Assembly: GCA_014904985.1 (NCBI GenBank)
Contig: MU128910.1
Coordinates: forward strand, 66,715 to 130,714
Length of the DNA: 64,000 nt
Source of the DNA: Hydnum rufescens UP504
Taxonomy: Eukaryota > Basidiomycota > Agaricomycetes > Cantharellales > Hydnaceae
Direction of reading: 5' to 3'
Part shown: piece by piece, positions 62,202 through 64,000 of the stretch
Layout: every line of letters begins with the position of its first letter
Position numbering within the stretch: the first letter of the stretch is position 1
The notes under the pieces: generated by a model
The model's input: only the letters and a program-made list of their open reading frames with translations
Databases searched by the model: none
What the model was told of the DNA's origin: nothing
Position numbers and translations under genes: made by a program

Positions 62202-63407
62202 CACCCCGTCTAAAACTCAAAAGGCCAAATATCCACAGCCGAATCCTACGTAGGCCATAGAGAGGTGCTAAGTTTGTTGACCAAGTTGGGCATATTTTAG
62301 CCGATGTAAACTGCCTTACTTGAACGAGAATGTTCTGATTCGTGTGACACTTTTGTGACAGTTCCAATTGCCGCCATTGGTAGCTTTCAGAGATTGGTTC
62401 ATTCCTCTCATCGCCTACAGACCTATCGCTCCCTGGTTTATTGACAATGACACTGTCAGCAGGGTCCACAGGCGATGAGGAGGATGTCGGCTATCGCCAC
62501 AACGATTGTCAGTAGTGAACTAAATTTCCGCGTCACAGCACGCTACAAATAAAAGACGACTACTGTACATAGTCCCGCACGAATCAGAGATGACACAATG
62601 GACAAGAATGTTCGGACAAGGCTCGAGGGCAGTGCGGATTAGATAAGATGCTGGCGGGAGTTCGTCGCCGGTGCAAATGAGGGATAAAAAATCCGTTGGG
62701 CTGGGCTTGCTACAGAGGTGATGATAGCGTGTTCCGGAAAAAATGTAGTAGCTTGCTGGACGTCATCTGCGGTGGGATGACAAATTAGAGCGCGGCAGAC
62801 GAGGACCTGGATAAAGGGCTATTGTTTCCAAGATGATCGGCAGTTGTTCGAAGGATCTAGTAATATCATAAGCATCAAGGCAGTGCTTCGGTAAGCTATG
62901 GACGAAGGCAGGGTTTGACGTACACTAACAGGCGCAGATTCAGAGAAAGATCAAGGGTGAAGACGGGATGGATGCGGCGGCTATACAGGGGTCGATCATG
63001 TGCGGGGGCAGCGACTGCTTCTTGACGAACTACGTGGCGAGCTGAGAAATCCAGGAAGCGATGCCAGGCCAGCCAGCGATCAAAATTATATTTATGGTAT
63101 ATTCTATCGTAGTGCCCCTCGTGCATGGTGAAGAACGCGGAAAAGCTCTACGTCGCGATCCATCCATGGATCAGAGATTTAGGATGGAGACAATTTTGAA
63201 TTCATCAAGATTTCTTGGACGTGACTGACCTTGGAGCTTTCGCCATGGCTGTGCTGCCGTCCTAAGCACATCTCGCGCCATTCCAGACGACTTTGCTCGA
63301 GAGTGGGACCGATATCTTCCCAAGGTTCGCAAAGAAGCGCGTCTCCTGCCGACGTTGCACGTCGGTGCCATGCTATTCAAGAAACGCGCAATATGGACAT
63401 TAACAAG
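62202..63407. other. Unassigned region, possible unknown minus-strand exons
   Basis: No recognised gene. Stretches on the minus strand near 63000-63380 look faintly coding in shifting frames (for example 'EPWEDIGPTLEQSRLEW'), but no domain can be named and no continuous splice model was found. Confidence 0.3.
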
Positions 63408-64000
63408 CGAGACGAGACAAATCTAACGTGGGGAAGAAGCTTAGATTACAGATGCTATGACCCCTCGATATCTAGGACCATTGACAAAACCCGACGATGA
63501 CCAGCGGCTACGTTGATCACAGGGACAATTGGGTCGATAGTCATTAGTGCGCCGGTTACGATCGTGACCACACTCCTCTCGTTCATGTCGACCTCAGGAA
63601 GCTAGCACTCGCTTGCTCCAATGAACATGGTCAGGGCTTCGATTTGTGTGATAAAGAACTCGGTGCAGGTATAATTGCGGAGGTACAACCAGTGGGTATG
63701 TACATGAAATACCTACATTAATATAGTAAAGGAGGGCGGCATAGGATAGGCGGACAAGCGGAGAGGGGTAGATCGAGCGGCACGTGACGTACGCGTAGTC
63801 GATAACCGCCATTTCAACATCGATTTCATTGATGTCGCATTTCCCATGCATGCCCAGCGCGGGAAGCTTCCCTTTTGCTCGACTTGTGCCCCTCCGTACA
63901 CAGGATCCGGCAACGGTCCCACTCGAGTATGAGATATGAGTCTAATTTAAAAAGATCTGAACAACAAATTTCTATCAGATAACGAGAGGAAACAGAAATC
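63408..64000 (-). repeat. Inverted copy C of the repeat's right end, running off the window
   Basis: Read on the minus strand, the last 590 bp match 55728-56115 of copy B. The shared parts include gataacgagag and ctatcagata at the window edge, the coding remnant 'MNERSVVTIVTGALMTI', and the end agcttcttccccacgttag. Copy C carries about 185 extra bases between 'CDINEID' and 'EALTM' that copy B lacks, and so is less deleted. The remnant may be an unknown membrane or secreted protein. Confidence 0.8.

Overview
The window is a stretch of a filamentous fungal nuclear genome, almost certainly a basidiomycete (Agaricomycetes-like). Genes are packed on both strands, are interrupted by many introns of about 50-60 nt, and encode eukaryotic housekeeping proteins: RNA polymerase I subunit, exocyst Sec15, cytosolic glutaminyl-tRNA synthetase, ARF, Sec22, NCS-1, dihydroorotase, bystin and UDP-xylose synthase. 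No species can be named from the sequence alone.

Layout. 1-11 kb: RPA135 (minus, runs off the left edge), SEC15 (plus, divergent), GLN4 (minus) and a PAF-acetylhydrolase-like lipase (minus). 11.5-19.2 kb: a small GTPase gene followed at once by a 6.3-kb array of about 83 tandem units of roughly 74 nt. Every unit looks like a complete spliceosomal intron, and successive units are separated by exactly three nucleotides. 19.2-24.2 kb: decayed copies of ARF and of the lipase, then a better preserved ARF gene. 24.9-28.3 kb: a TRP-like membrane channel. 28.5-31 kb: a CNH-domain protein. 32.9-38.5 kb: SEC22, a PPR-like protein, an Frm2/Hbn1-type nitroreductase and an Mpo1-like protein. 40.2-46.4 kb: dihydroorotase, NCS-1 and a Zn2Cys6 transcription factor.

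48-56 kb is a graveyard of copies. A relic of acetyl-CoA carboxylase is split in two, and a roughly 2-kb repeat of unknown nature lies once inside the gap and once to the right of it, carrying an unknown gene each time. 56-62 kb is ordinary again (bystin, UXS1, an MFS transporter). An inverted copy of the right end of that repeat enters at the right edge of the window.

Two things stand out. First, the intron-unit array: 5' and 3' splice dinucleotides are essentially invariant across all units, the spacers are variable but always a multiple of three and never a stop codon, and the array is almost free of CpG. Second, many otherwise well conserved genes carry isolated single-base frame breaks, often in short homopolymers. 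This points to uncorrected assembly indels more than to real pseudogenes, and it matters for anyone using the coordinates. All gene models are hand-made from conserved protein similarity and splice signals, without computation.
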